A DNA stretch of 64,000 nt from Kitasatospora purpeofusca (GTDB taxonomy: Bacteria > Actinomycetota > Actinomycetes > Streptomycetales > Streptomycetaceae), in NCBI RefSeq assembly GCF_000718025.1, contig NZ_JODS01000029.1, forward strand, positions 62,001-126,000, in the 5' to 3' direction. This document shows positions 15,001 to 27,000 of this stretch, piece after piece. The notes below the pieces were generated by a model. That model searched no databases, was not told the DNA's origin, and was given only the letters and a program-made list of their open reading frames with translations. Made by a program: the position numbers and the translations under genes. How positions within the stretch are numbered: position 1 is the first letter of the stretch; the number at the start of each line of letters is the position of its first letter.

Positions 15001-18000
15001 ACATTGGTGACGACGTCCGAGGACCCGAGCCGGTGCGTCTGCCAGATGCGGTCCGGGACGGCGCGCGGCGCTTCCACCGGGCTGTACTGCGGGGTGATGA
15101 CCTCCGCCGCCGCCCGGATCTCGTGGAGCTTCGTCGTGCTGGGGATCAGACCGCCCGTCCAGCCCCGGATCTCCACCTCGAACACGGCGTCGGCGTCGGA
15201 CACGGAGGCCCGCGACACGTTCTTCGCCCGGTTCACGGTGCTGCCCGCGGTCTCCAGGGCGATGCCGGTCGCCGAGTCGTGCCGGTAGGAGTAGTCGACC
15301 GTCAGCACGCGCTTGCCGTCCGAGCCGGGCTTGCCGCTCAGGCCGACGGTGCCGGTGATGCGGTCCCGCTGGTCGTAGGAGACGCCGTGACCGGTCCGGT
15401 TCTGCGTGCCGACCTCGATCTCGGCGTCGTTCACCTCGCGGCGCAGCACGGGGGCCTCCCGCAGCCTGGCCCGGACGATCACCTCGGCCGACCAGCCGGC
15501 GCCGCCGACCGGCACCTTGAGCACCCCGCCCCGGGTGAGCTGGGACAGGTTGGCCTGGAGCGTCCGCGGCCCGAGTTCCTCGGCGAGGACGCGCTCCAGC
15601 TGCCGGGAGACGCCCCCGCGCGCGGCGAAGCGCTTCTGCAGGGCGGCGCGGACGTCGGTGAGCACCTGGCCGCCCCCGCTCCGCCCGTCGGGCAGGTCCT
15701 TGAACGAGACCACCGAGGAGGCGCTGAGCTGGTTGCGCGGCAGGACGGTGTGGGTCCGCAGGTGCGGCTCCTGCGGCAGTTCGGCCTTCGGGGCGCGCAC
15801 GCTGAACTCGGTACTGAAGTCCCCCTCCACAGGGCGTGGAGCGCCCCTGCCCTCCAGGGTCACGGTCAGTACCACCCGGCCGCCGAAGATGTCCTGCGCG
15901 TCGCGGATCTTGCTGTTCGCGTAGAGCTTGTCCCCGGCGGAGTCGCGGGTGCCGACCCGGACCCGCTCCTGCCAGCTGAGGTCCGCGTTGCCGTAGGGCT
16001 GGTCGGCGACCATGGGGAAGCCGATGCCGCCCTGCGTGACCTTGTGCTTCCCGGTCTGCCGGCGCTCCGAGCTGAAGGTGCTGGTCTCGTTCTGCCGGCT
16101 GAGGTCGGCGCTGGCGCTCTGCCTGAGGTACGCCGGATCCACGAGCGTGGCGGTGACGGTCACCTTGAGGTTGCGGCCCAGCACCGTGTCCCTGAGGACG
16201 CCCGGCTTGCTCTGGTCGAAGGAGTTCAGCTCGAACCGGTCCCCGCGGGTCATCGCGCTGAGCCGGGACGCCAGCGCGGGCTGGGTGACGAGCTGCATCA
16301 CCTCGTCCCGCACGGTCGGCCAGAGGCTCCCGTAGTAGTCCTTGCCGGCCACCTCCAGGTCGGTCCGCAGCTTGTCGACGGAGCCGATGTCGCGGACGAC
16401 CGTGGACTCCGGCAGACGGTTCTCGACGAGCCTGGCCACCGCGGCCCTGGCCGTGTCCGAGTCGTGCTGCGGCGGCGTCAGCAGGTCGGACTGCGGCATG
16501 ACCGTGCGGAACCCGACCGGGATCTCGACGGCGTCGCCGAGCTGCCGGTCGCCCTGGTGGACCGCGACCTCCAGGTAGCCGTCGCCGTCGAGGATCGCGC
16601 CGGGTTCCTTGGTCTTGGTGGTGACCGCGGTCTCCAGCGTCCGGCCGGAGATGTGGATCGTGTCCGACCCCTTCCGGCCGCCGTAGGAGGCGTTGACATT
16701 GCGGTCGTCGAGGCTGATCCGGCCGCCGCCCTGGAGCTGCCGGAGCCCGCTCACGACCTTCCGCCGGAGCCTGGTGACCATGTCGCCCGCGCCGGTGTTG
16801 AACTCGGTCTCCTTGGTGAGGGCCAGGACGTTGAGTTCGCGGTTGGCGGCCTTCACCTCGATCCGGACGTCGCTGCCGGGGATCCGGAGGACGACGGACT
16901 CGCCGTTGGTCATGCCCTTGAAGTCCTGCTGGAGGCGCTGGTAGCCGAACTCCGCCACGAGCCGGTCGGACAGCGACCTGCGGTCGCTCCCGAGCGCCGC
17001 CCTGACCTCGGCGTTCCCGGCGAGCAGGTCGACCACGCCCGCCATGACCTGCCGCGGCAGCGGCCGGCCGGGCGGGGTGCTCAGGTCCTGCATCTCCACA
17101 CTGCCGCCCGCGTCCTCGCCCGGCGTGGCGCGCAGCCGCGGCAGGCCCTTGGCGTGGACGTCCAGCATGACGTGGGACAGGTGCAGCCGCGGCTGGGTCC
17201 GGCGGGCCTGGTCGAAGGTGTCCGGCCAGGCGAGGTGCGCGGCGTCGAGGTCGTCGGCGGAGGCCCGGGTCTCGCGCTGCGGGATGCCGACCTCGATCGG
17301 CGTCGTCACGACGTTCGCGGCCGCCGGGTCCACGCGGACCGACAGGTCCTCCGTCCCCCGCCGGCCGGCCGGCTGGTAGCCGACCTCCAGGCGCAGTTGG
17401 CCGTCGAACATCTCGGTCCGCTCGGTGGTCTTGGACCGGGAGAAGAACCGCGCCCGGGTGGTCAGGCCCTCCCAGGACATCAGGTCGCCCTGGACCCCGC
17501 CGGAGCCCTGGAGCCTGAGCAGCTTGAAGAAGTCGAACCGCCCCTGCAGTCCGAGCCCGAGCCGCTTGCGGCCGCCCGTGGTCGTGCCGAGCGTCACGAC
17601 GCGGTCGCTGCCGCCCTCGTACTCGAACTTCTCCTTCGTCTTGTCCTTGCCCCGGTGCACCAGGTCCGCGACCTCGCCGCGGACGGTGACGGTGCCCTGC
17701 CGGGCGTCGGTCCCGACCGGGATGTGCAGGACCTCTCCCCGGGAGAGGGAGGACACCTGGGCGCGCAGGCCGGAGTCGCTGAACAGGGTCTCCGCGAGCG
17801 ACCTGGCCAGGGCCTGCCGGTTGGGGGTCCCCTCGGGGAGGACGTGGGCGATCCGCGCGGCGAGGTTGACGACCAGCGTGCTGCTGGGCTCGCCGATGCC
17901 GGTCACCATGTGCGAGCCGGAGAGCACGCCGGACTCGGTGACGGTCCGCGGCGGCAGCACCGGTGTCCGCTCGTCGGTCCTGGAGGAGGACGCCACCACG

Positions 18001-21000
18001 ACGGGCTCGACCTTCGGCGGGGGCAGCTCCTCGATCTCGCTCTTGGACGGGGTCTTCTGCTGCTCCTTGTCCTCGGACGAGGTCTTCTGCTGCTCCTTGT
18101 CCTCGGACGGGGCCTTCTGCTGCTCCTCCTTCTCCTCGGACGGAGCCTTCTGCTGCTCCTCGTCCGTGCGCGGGGGCTTCGACGGCTTGCTGCCCGAGCT
18201 CTCCCCCTTCGTCTCCGCCTTCTTCGCGGTCTCGGCGTCCTCCATCGCCTTGATCCGCCGACGGATCTCCGGCATGTCGTCGTCGGCCGCCCGCTTGCCG
18301 TGGACGGGGTTCTCCGGCACAGCGCTACTGGCGACGCCGTCGCTCTCGTCGACCGTCGTGGGGGCCTTGGCCTTGCCCGCGGCGTTCGTGCGGATCCGCT
18401 GCAGGTCCTCCTCGGTCAGCTCCTGCTCGGCCTCCCGCCGCTCCCGGTCGAGCCGCTCCTGCTCCTGGTCCTCCAGGGCGTCCCGCCGCTGCCGGTCGAG
18501 GCGCTCCTGCTCGTGCCGCCGCTCGGCGGCGGCGACGGTCGAGTAGCCCTCCCGCTCGGTGTGGTCCAACGTGATCCGGCGGCCGTTCGCGGGGCCGAAC
18601 TCGGCGACCGCCAACCGGTTGTCGCCGACGTCCACCAGCGTGACCCGGAGGTCCAGCGCGGTGGCGGTGAGCACGGCGAAGGCGTCGCGGACGGCGCGGG
18701 GATCGATCGCGCCGCCCCCGTCCTCGTGCCAGGCGGTGATCTCCCGCTGGAGGTCCTCGACGAAGGGCTGCCAGTCCGCCGGCTCGTTCCCCAGCCCGCG
18801 GGCCCAGACGGTGTAGAGCTCGTGCGCCTCCCGCGCCAGCTCCGGGTTGTCCCGGAACCGCTGCTGGACCAGCTCGCGCAGTGCCCGCTCGGCGGCGGGC
18901 GGGTCGGCGGCGAGCCGCTCGCCCTCCGTGTCGCCGAACAGCTCCCGCAGCAGTTGCGGGTCCTCCTCGACGAGGGCGCGCAGCAGCGGCGAACCGGCCT
19001 CCGGGGCCTCCCCCTCGACCTGCGGGGTGTGCCGCGGGCCGAGGACGCTCCCGTTGCCGGGGGTGGAGTGCTGGCGGGAGTCCTGCTGGCCGGGTCGGCC
19101 CCAGTACTCGGCGATCAGGCCGCCCTCGCGGCGGACGTGGACCACGACCCCGCCGACGGTGTCCTGGACGACGCCGTCGTCCGGCACGTGCTGCCCGGCC
19201 GCGCGCAGCTGGACGAGCACGGTGGCGGCGGCGTTGCGGGCGTCGTCGGCGGACCACTCGCGCGGCAGGCCGGGGCCGGCCGGGTCGTTCCAGGCCCGGG
19301 CGGTGAAGTCCGGCCGGAGAGTGCCGACGTCCAGGTCCGGTGTGCCGACGGGGGTCCGCTCGTCCGGCCGCAGGGGGCCGGGTTCGCGCAGCGCGGTGGG
19401 GCCGTGCAGCGGGAACGCCTCGTGGGTGAAGGCGTTCACCGGCGAGGCGGCCCGGAACAGGCCGGGGAACAGGGCGTCCGGGCGGTTCCAGCCGGGCGCG
19501 GGGGCCAGCGGGCCCAGCAGGCCGTGCAGGCCCAGGGAGTTGGCAGCCTGGACGCCGATGCTGCGGAGGGCACCCGCGGGGTCGGCCACCGGCACCACGT
19601 TGACGTTGACGAGCAGGGGCTGCCCGCCCTGGCCGTGCTGGGCCCAGGCCTGCGCGGCCGCGGCGTTCACCCGGAGGGCGAAGTCCCGGACCTGCTGGGG
19701 CGTGGTGCCCGGGTCGGCCGTCAGGTGGAGCGGGACGGTGACGTCGAGGCCGTGCTGACCGGAGTCGAAGAGCACCCGCCGGGCCAGCAGCCGGGCGCCG
19801 CCGACGGGCAGCTCGACGGTCCCGCCGGCACCCGTCACCCGGGCCGGGTCCCAGTGGGCGAGGACCGGACCGGGTTGCCGGTCGGACGGCCGGTAGGCGA
19901 GGTGCTGGCCGTCCCGGGAGAGGCCCTCGATGCGGACGCCGCCCGCCTCGCCGATCCAGCGGTAGGTCCGCTCGTCGACCCGGACCCGGGTGTACGCGGA
20001 GCGGTGCGCGGTCTCGACGGCGTCGAGGAGCATCGGGCGCGTCCAGGTGCGCGGGAACATCGTGCGGCCGTGGGTCTCCCGCGGCTCGCGCCAGTGGTTG
20101 CGGAACGCGGCGAGCGGGCTGTCCGGGGCTACGGTCGCGTCGAGGAAGCGCACCCGGGCCCGGTAGGTGCCGTTGGGCGCCGCCGGGCCGCGTTCGAAGA
20201 CCTCGACGCCGCGCCGGCGCTGCCAGTCGGGGAGGTCGGCGTTCTGGAACAGGGCGGGCTCGTGGTGGGGGCCGGTCATGCTCTGCCGGTCGCCGTAGCG
20301 GGCGACGTCCTGGGCGCGCTGCCCGTAGCGCTGCAGGCCGGCGGGCCGCGACGGCGCGGTCGCGGGGATGTCCGGGTGGGACTGGGGGGACAGGTCGGAG
20401 AGTCCGTCCCAGGCCCTGGCCGCGGGGCGGTGACGCGTCGGCACGGGCGGCTGGCCGTCCTGGTCGGGCTGGCTGTCGGACGGCCGGAAGTCGAGGAACT
20501 CCCCGGCCCGGATCCGGCCCTCGATCCGTACGCCGTGGTACTCGCCGGTCCATCGGTGGCCGCCGCCCCCGGTCGGGACGATCCGGCCGTGGCGGCGGGC
20601 GTCGAGGTAGGCCTGTTCGGCGGCGTACAGCGCGTCGTCCTCGGTCCAGTGCTGCGGGAACATCCGCCGCCGGACGGCCGTGTCGGAGCTGTGCAGGTCT
20701 CCGGAGTCGCCGACGAGGCCGATGTCGGCGGCGCGCCTGGTGCCGCCGCGGCCGGTCGGCGCGGCCTCGAACTCGACGTGCAGGACGCCGTTCGGGTGCC
20801 GCCCGATCACGCCGGTCGGCCGGGGACGGTCCGAGCCGGGCGGCGGGATCAGGTGGCCGCCGGGGTTGTGCCGGTCGCCGTAGAGCGAGGTCTGCCGGGC
20901 GTCCGGGCCGAAGGAGGCCCGTGGTGGCTGCCCGCCGCCGTCGCCGAGGCGGGACGGCTGGGTGCCGAACGCGCCGTCGACGGCGGCGCCCAGGTCGCGC

Positions 21001-24000
21001 AGATTGCGCGGGGCCAGGGTGCCGCGGCCCGGTGCCCGGGTGCCGCCGATCCCGGCCTGCTGGTCGGCGGAGACCCGGCCGTGCTCCACGCTGTCGGAGC
21101 CCATCAGCCGGGCGTCGGTGTGGACGGGGTTGCGGCGGTGCCGTTCGCGGTACTCGTCGGGCAGGCCGAGCAGGTGGCCGATCTCGTGGGCCACGACGTG
21201 CGGCGCGGAGTCGAGGGACCAGGCCTCGTGGTTCTCCCTGGGCATGGTGCGGTGGAGGTCGATGATGTGGATGTGGTGGTTCTCGTCGTCCATGTGGTCG
21301 ACGAACTCGGGGCGGACCAGCAGCACGTCGCCGTTGGGCAGCCGGTGGCCGATGTTGAGCACCTCCTCGACGCCCTGCCAGGCGTTCTCCATCACCCGGT
21401 CCATTTCCTCGGGCGTGAACTGCTCGGTCGGTGCGTCGTGGTCGTAGTCGCTCTCCGAGTCCGTGGAGCGGCGGTCGAATTCCATGCCGGGGGTGTCGGA
21501 CAGCAGGGCCGGCAGCAGGTGGATCCGCACCACGAGTTCGGTGGCGGGTTCACCGTTCTCCAGGAAGCCGCGCCGGGCCTCGTAGCCGCGCAGGGCGGCG
21601 GCGGAGACGGTCTGGCGGAAGAAGTCCGCCGGCGGCCTGACCTCCCGGGAGCCGGTGATGTGGTCGAGGAAGGACTCGGCCCCGTCCATGGAGGTGTCCG
21701 AGTGGGCGTCCATGGAGGTGTCCGAGGCCGCGTCGTCGACCTGCTGGTGCGGCTGCTCGTGGGGCTGCGACCCGGAGGGGTGCAGCGCCTGCAGGGGCGG
21801 CCGCTGCGCGGCCGGGGGCCGCCGGCGCTGGTCGGCGAACTCCTGGCCGGGGACTCCTTCGTAGTCGGTGATCCGCCCGTTCCGCAGCGTCACCCGGATC
21901 CGGACACCGGCGAACTCGCCCTCGAACGGGCCGTTCGGGCCGTCCGACTCGCTCGCGACCATCCGGGCCGCGTGCCGGCGCTCGGCCTCGGCCCACTCGG
22001 GCGGCAGGCGGCGCCCGGCGTCCTCGGCGAGGTCCTCGTGGAACGGCGGCGTGTACTCCGTCGGGTTCTCGTCCTCCTCGCGGGTGCGCGTCGGCGGACG
22101 CTCACCGGTGCCGGGGGTGACGGGGGCCCTGAGCGTGGACGCGGGCGGGTCGCCGGCCGGGCCGGCCGCCTGCTGGTCGTCGACCGGCCGGTGGGCGAGG
22201 TGCTGGCCGTCCCGGACGATGCCCTCGATCCGGACACCCCTGGACCGGCCGGTCCAGTGCACGCTGCCGTCGGGCAGCTCCGTCGAGCTCGTCCGGTTCC
22301 GGTAGGCGTGGTCCACCCGCTCCAGGGTGTCCTCGGGGCCCCAGTCCTTCGGGTAGAAGGTGTGCCCCTGCTCGTCGGCGCGGCGGTGCCAGCGGGACGG
22401 GAAACGGCTCATCGGCGAGCCCGGTGCGACGGTCGGGTCCAGGAAGTAGGCGTGTGCCCTCCGGGTGCCGTTGGGGTTCGTCGACAGGTCGGGCCCGACG
22501 TGCAGGCCGCGCTCGGCGAGGACGGCCGGACCGGGTCGGTCGTTGTGGAAGCCGGTGAGCGTGTGCCGGTCGCCGTAGCGGTTCAGTTCGTCGACCCGGT
22601 GGCCGAAGGGCGTGACCCGGAGCTGGGGGACGAACGTGGCCGCCTCGAGTCCGTGCTGGTTGTCGGAGGGCCGGAACCAGGTGAACTCGCCGCCCAGGAT
22701 CTCGCCCTCGATCCGCACGCCGCCGTACTCGCCGGTCCACCGCTGCCGGCCGCCGACCGGGCCGCTGACGCCGTTGGTCCGCCGGGCGTCCAGGTACGCC
22801 TGCTTCGCGCCGTACACCGCGTCGTCGGCGTCCCAGTGGTCCGGGAACATCGTCCGGTACCGGTCGCCGGAGCGGCGGCCGTCCGCAAGAGCGCCGACGT
22901 CGGTCCGGTAGGTGCCGTTGGGGTTCTGCGAGCCGGGCACCGGCGGCAGCCGGCGGCGTCCGGAGGCGGGCGGCGCGGGCAGGTGCCCGCCCCGGCCGTC
23001 CGGCCCGTCCTCCAGGGAGGTCCGGCGGGCGTCCTCGGCGAACTCCGCCCGCCGCGGCTGCGTACCGGGCGGGGTCGCCTCCGGGGGTGTGCCGAAGGCC
23101 CGGTCGAGCACCGCGCCCAGCTGGTCGAGGTTGTGCGGCCGCACGGCCGCCTCAGGCATGGCGGTGCCGTTGTCCTGCCGGGGGTGGGCGGAGTCGACCG
23201 ACACCCGGCCGAATTTGTCCAGCGAGGCGGAGCTCATCAGCCCGAGCCCCGGGTAGACGGGGCGCGGGCCGGTGCCGGGCCGGCGGTACTCGTCGTCCAG
23301 TCCGAGCAGGTGGCCGACCTCGTGGGCGATCACCCGCGGATCGCTCTCCACCCCCCAGTTCCCGCTGTCCTCCGCGGGGGAGCCGTCCCAGAGTTCGACG
23401 GTGTGGTGCGGCTCGTCGGTCGCCTCGACGAACCGGACGGCCACCTCCAGCCGGGAGCCGTCGGGCAGCCGCTGGCCCTGGTCGTAGACCTGACGCAGAC
23501 CCGTCTCGGCGGAAAGCCGCAGGTGTTCGAGCTCCCAGGTACGCCGGACTCCGGTGCTGGTCACGCCGTCGGTGTCGAGGTGCACCCGGACGGTCAGGAC
23601 GGTCCGGGTGTCACCGTCGTGATCCACCACCCGTTGCGCCTCGAAGGCCTGAATCCGCTGGGCCTGCAGGGAGGACAGGAACCTGCCCCCGGGCGTCCCG
23701 GTGTCGGGCGGCCGCACCTCGACCGTGCGCAGCACCCGCCCGGGCGCGGGCGCCGGGGCGGCCGAAGCCTGGTCGCCGAGGCGCTGCCCGGGCGCGGCGT
23801 GGTAGTTGACGATCCGGCCGTTCTCGACCCACAGCCGCATCCGGACGCCGGCGAACTCGCCCTCGACGATCGCCTCCGTCCGGTTGCGTCGCCGGTGGTG
23901 GTCGCTCTCCAGCAGCACCTGCTGGGCGGCGTGGTGGCGCTCCTCGACCCGCCATTCCCGGGGCAGGCCGAGGCCGCCGTGCACCAGGGCCTGGGGTTCG

Positions 24001-27000
24001 AACAGGCCCCGGTTGTAGGGGGCCGCCGGCGGCTCCAACGGGTCGGGGGCGGTCGGCGGGTCCTGGGGGTCCGGGAACCGCAGCATGGCCGCCGAGTCGC
24101 GGTCCACCCCGTCCCGGACGCCCTCGGTGGCGTCGAACAACGCATCGAGCAGCCTGCTCCCGTGCTCCGGCTGGAGCGCGTCCGGGAGGGTGATGCCGCC
24201 GAGGCCGAAGTGCCAGGCGGCTTCCTGCGGCTGGTCGGTGAACTCCAGGGTCGCCCGCAGCTGCCGGCGGTCGGTCGAGTTCTCGAACATGCTCTCGACG
24301 TGGTCCGTCAGCCGGTCCCGCACGGACTGGGCCTGCTCGGGCGTCAGCCCGGTGGTGTCGAGGTGGACGGGAAGGATGAGCAGGTGCACCTCGTGGCCGC
24401 TGTCGACCAGGCCCCACCGGGCGCCGAACCGGACGCCGCCCAGCTCGACCTCCGCCTCCTCCGAGAGGTAGAGCTGGCGGGAGTCGGCCCAGTCCGGGGT
24501 ACTGCTGTCGGGTCGACCGTCGGCCGGGCCGTGCACGAGGACCTCGTCGCCCCGGGAGATCCCGGTGATCGCCAGCCCGTCGTGGACGCCGAAGAAGCGG
24601 GCGCGGCCGTCCCCGAGGTCGAGCCGCCGGTCCGGTCGTGCCGCGACCGTGCGGGCGGCCTCGGCGATCATTTCGTCGCTCCAGTGCTCGGGATAGGTCA
24701 GGGGTCCGCGGGGGTCCCCGGAGGACCACCAGCGGGACGGGAACCGGGAGAGCGGGGCGCCGGGTTCCACGGCGGTGTCGAGGTGGCCGAGGATCAGTTC
24801 GCGGACGCCGTCCTGGCGGACGCGTTCCCCGACCACGGTGGCCCGACGGCCCGGTCCGTCGAGGTGGGCGGACGGGGCGGGCGGCGTCGGGGCCGCCAGG
24901 TCGGTCAGCGGCGGGGCCTCGGTCTCCCGCACCGGGGCGGCCGCCGGGGTGTCGTCGCGCAGGACGACCTGGTCGGCGGTGTCGTGCGGGCCGAACCCGG
25001 CGATGACCGCTCCGGCCTCGTCGACCACGACCATCCGCACCCGGAAGGTGTGCGCCAGCAGCGGGGCGAGTGCCCCGCCGAGTCCGCCGTCGCCGTCGCG
25101 CGCGGGGTCCCAGTCCAGGAGTCCGTGCCGCAGGCCGCGCAGGGCGTTCGCCGTCCCGGAGTCCGGCTCCAGGTCCGGGCGGAAGCCGGCCACGACGTCG
25201 CGCGGGAGGTCCTCGGGCCGGGTCCGCTGGAGGTACTCGGCCACCTCCGCCATCATCAGCCGGTGCACCTCCGCCGACGGGACGTTCTCGGGCAGCCCGA
25301 AGTACTCGCGGAGGCCGTCGGGGTGCCCGTCGACGACCGCCCGCAGCAGCCCGACCGGGTCGGGTGCCTCCAGCACCGGGCCGTCGGCGCCGGGCGTGAG
25401 CAGCACGGGGGCGTGGGCCGGGCCGGCGGGGTGGGTCTGCGGGGGGACGTGCAGCTGCGGGAGGCCCCGCTGGTCGCCGATGCCGCGGTAGCCGGCGATC
25501 CGGCCGTCCACGACGTCGATCTCCAGCAGGACGCCGCGGAACTCGTCGAGGACGACACTGCTCTCGGTCGGGCGGATCCCGGCGCGGTCGACGAGCTGGG
25601 TGACGGCCCAGCGCGCGTCGCGGGCGGTCCACTCGCGGGGCAGGCTCTGGTCGGCGGGGAGGGTGCGCGGGTCGAGGTCGACCGCCGCCCGACTGAACCG
25701 GAAGTCCATCGCCTCCACGGCCCGCCGGGTCGCCGCGTCGGTGCCCGCGGTCACGGCGGGCCGCTGCTCGCCCGGCCGCAGCGGGCCGGGCTCGCGCAGG
25801 TCGGCGGGGACGCGGGGGGCGCCCCCGGCGGCGTGCAGGTCCGCGAGGAGGTCGACCCGGGTGGGTGCCTCCTCCTCCAGCCGGGCGGCCGTCTCGTTGA
25901 ACACGTCCGCGTCGGCCCAGTGGGCAAGCGGGCCCAACAGGTGGCGGAGGCTGTGGGCGGTGTCGACCGCCGCCGGATCGTCCGGGTCGGGCAGGGCGTC
26001 GTGGTCGACGATCACCCGGGCGAAGGGGTCCGGGTGCTCGTCGCTGAAGTCGAGGCGGACGGCGACCAGCACCTCCGGCATCCCGTCGGCGTCCGCGGTC
26101 TCCCGCACCCGGTGGTCGACGTAGGCGTTCACCCGGCGCTGGAGCTCGCCCTGGGCGGCAACCTGCTGCGGGCGGGTCAGGCCGCCCTCGACGGACACCT
26201 GGACGGGGAGGGTGATCTCCAGGCCGAGCTGCCCGGAGTCGAACAGCACCCGGGAGACGGTGACGGTGCGGCCGTCGAGGTCGACGTCCTCGCCGCGGAC
26301 GGTGTGGCGCGCCCGGAGGTCGTCCCAGGCCCGCAGCGGCGGCGTCGGCTGGTCCTCGGTGGGGCGGTGGGCCAGGTGGGCGCCGTCCCGGGAGAGGCCC
26401 TCGATCCGGACCCCGTCGGCCTCGCCGACCCAGTAGTACGTCCGGCCGTCCTCCAGGTACACCCGGCGCTCGGCGGGGACGCCGTCGTGTGCCGCGTCGA
26501 CCCGCCGCAGCAGGTCCGCCGAGGACCAGGCGCGCGGGTACATGGTGCGCAGGCCGTCGTCGGAGTCCCGGACCCGCCAGCGGGTCGGGAAGTCGGCCAG
26601 CGGGGAGTTCGGCGCGACGGTCGGGTCGAGGAAGGCGACCCGGGCCCGGTAGGTGCCGTTGTGGGCCGGGGGCATGGTCTCGACGACCCGGGCGCCGTGC
26701 GCCCGGAGCGCGTTCTCCCCGCCGGACAGGTCCGGGTCGAGCTCGTGGTGCAGGCCGGTGAGGTGCTGCCGGTCGCCGTAGCGGGCGACGTCCTCGGCGC
26801 GCTGGCCGAAGGCACCGAAGCCCTGGGCCGGGTTGTCGCTGCGGGCCGGGTCGTGCCCGGTGAGGGCCAGCGGGTCGGGCCGGTGCGGGGCGTTGCGGGG
26901 CGGGTCGGTGTCGGGCTGGGTGTCGGCGGGGCGGAAGGACAGGAAGGTGTCACCGCGGACCTCGCCCTCGATCCGCACGCCCGCGTACTCACCGGTCCAG

